Below, one piece after another: positions 63,849 through 64,000 of a stretch of DNA of 64,000 nucleotides (the stretch's first letter is position 1; each line of letters opens with the position of its first letter). A program made the position numbers and the translations under genes. Source of the DNA: CAZHCA01 sp964530825 (GTDB lineage: Bacteria > Bacteroidota > Bacteroidia > Chitinophagales > Saprospiraceae); NCBI GenBank assembly GCA_964530825.1, contig CAZHCA010000013.1, positions 1 to 64,000 of the forward strand, read 5' to 3'. A model generated the notes under the pieces. That model made no database searches. It had not been told where the DNA came from and worked only from the letters and a program-made list of their open reading frames with translations.

Positions 63849-64000
63849 ATGAAAACCATCAGATTCCTTGTATGGAGTTGGGGGATTCTGCTCGCTGGCA
63901 GCCTCTTTGGGCAGGGCGAGCACGGAATCACGACCGACCATCACGAACGGGAACACGTACACGCCAAGCGGCAGAATAGCCCCTACAGCGACTCTACCAT
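63849..64000 (+). CDS. Secreted protein, 5' part only
   Basis: The gene begins 109 bp after the PiT stop and runs off the window end. The first 50 residues show a signal peptide (MKTIRFLVWSWGILLAGSLF) cleaved near FGQ, then a His-rich, polar stretch (HHEREHVHAKRQ). The His content suggests metal binding, but no family can be named from so little. The start has no competing upstream ATG. Confidence 0.6.
   Translation, partial: MKTIRFLVWSWGILLAGSLFGQGEHGITTDHHEREHVHAKRQNSPYSDST

Overview
The window is chromosomal DNA of a Bacteroidota bacterium, most likely of the Saprospiria (Lewinella-like). The evidence is three secreted proteins with type IX secretion (T9SS) C-terminal sorting domains (one type A, two gliding-motility/CHU_C type B), a bacillithiol-linked YtxJ protein, a transcarbamylase of the acylornithine type, several Bacteroidota-type small proteins, and -7 promoter elements of the TAnnTTTG form. 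The genus call is inference. I see no transposase, integrase, phage gene, CRISPR array or rRNA. The region reads as stable core chromosome, densely packed on both strands.

Layout. 1-5.1 kb (mostly minus): tRNA-Pro and tRNA-Ser, dnaA, then ruvB followed by a 5'-nucleotidase split into two genes. 5.3-6.5 kb: NADP isocitrate dehydrogenase. 6.7-9.0 kb: a secreted protease-associated-domain protein with a T9SS tail. 9.6-17.7 kb: an A-type Fe-S carrier, aminopeptidase P, a bifunctional-nuclease-family protein, a secreted DRGH endonuclease, an SDR, a small membrane protein, YtxJ, dihydrofolate reductase and a double universal-stress protein. 17.9-24.7 kb is a stress and regulation stretch: NhaA, a glycosyltransferase, a second Usp-like protein, Dps, an ECF sigma factor, two divergent paralogous XRE regulators and an MscS channel. 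24.8-38.2 kb: an MFS exporter, small proteins, a cold-shock protein, a four-gene transporter/M20 hydrolase/alanine racemase/ornithine-racemase-like operon, rpsU, GNAT, MarR, DUF502, a ZIP transporter, a LytS/LytTR two-component pair, a UBP-type zinc finger protein and DUF2905.

38.3-43.7 kb: an NlpC-like lipoprotein, a Spy/CpxP-like protein, and pstS-pstC-pstA-pstB without phoU. 44.0-48.0 kb: a 1349-residue PKD/CHU_C protein. 48.3-55.2 kb: an arginine biosynthesis operon (acyltransferase, argG, argC, argF', argB, argE, argH) that lacks argD. 55.4-61.2 kb: a 1.9-kilo-residue T9SS adhesin with three long and ten short repeats. 61.5-63.7 kb: a PiT phosphate transporter with a PhoU-like tail. The window ends inside a secreted protein gene.

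How genes work together: the arginine operon carries glutamate to arginine except for the aminotransferase step. Two phosphate uptake systems (Pst and PiT) lie 18 kb apart. The SSS/M20/Alr/Orr operon looks like uptake, deacylation and racemisation of an amino-acid derivative. The most unusual single observation is a PstS-like half domain inserted in the first periplasmic loop of PstC.
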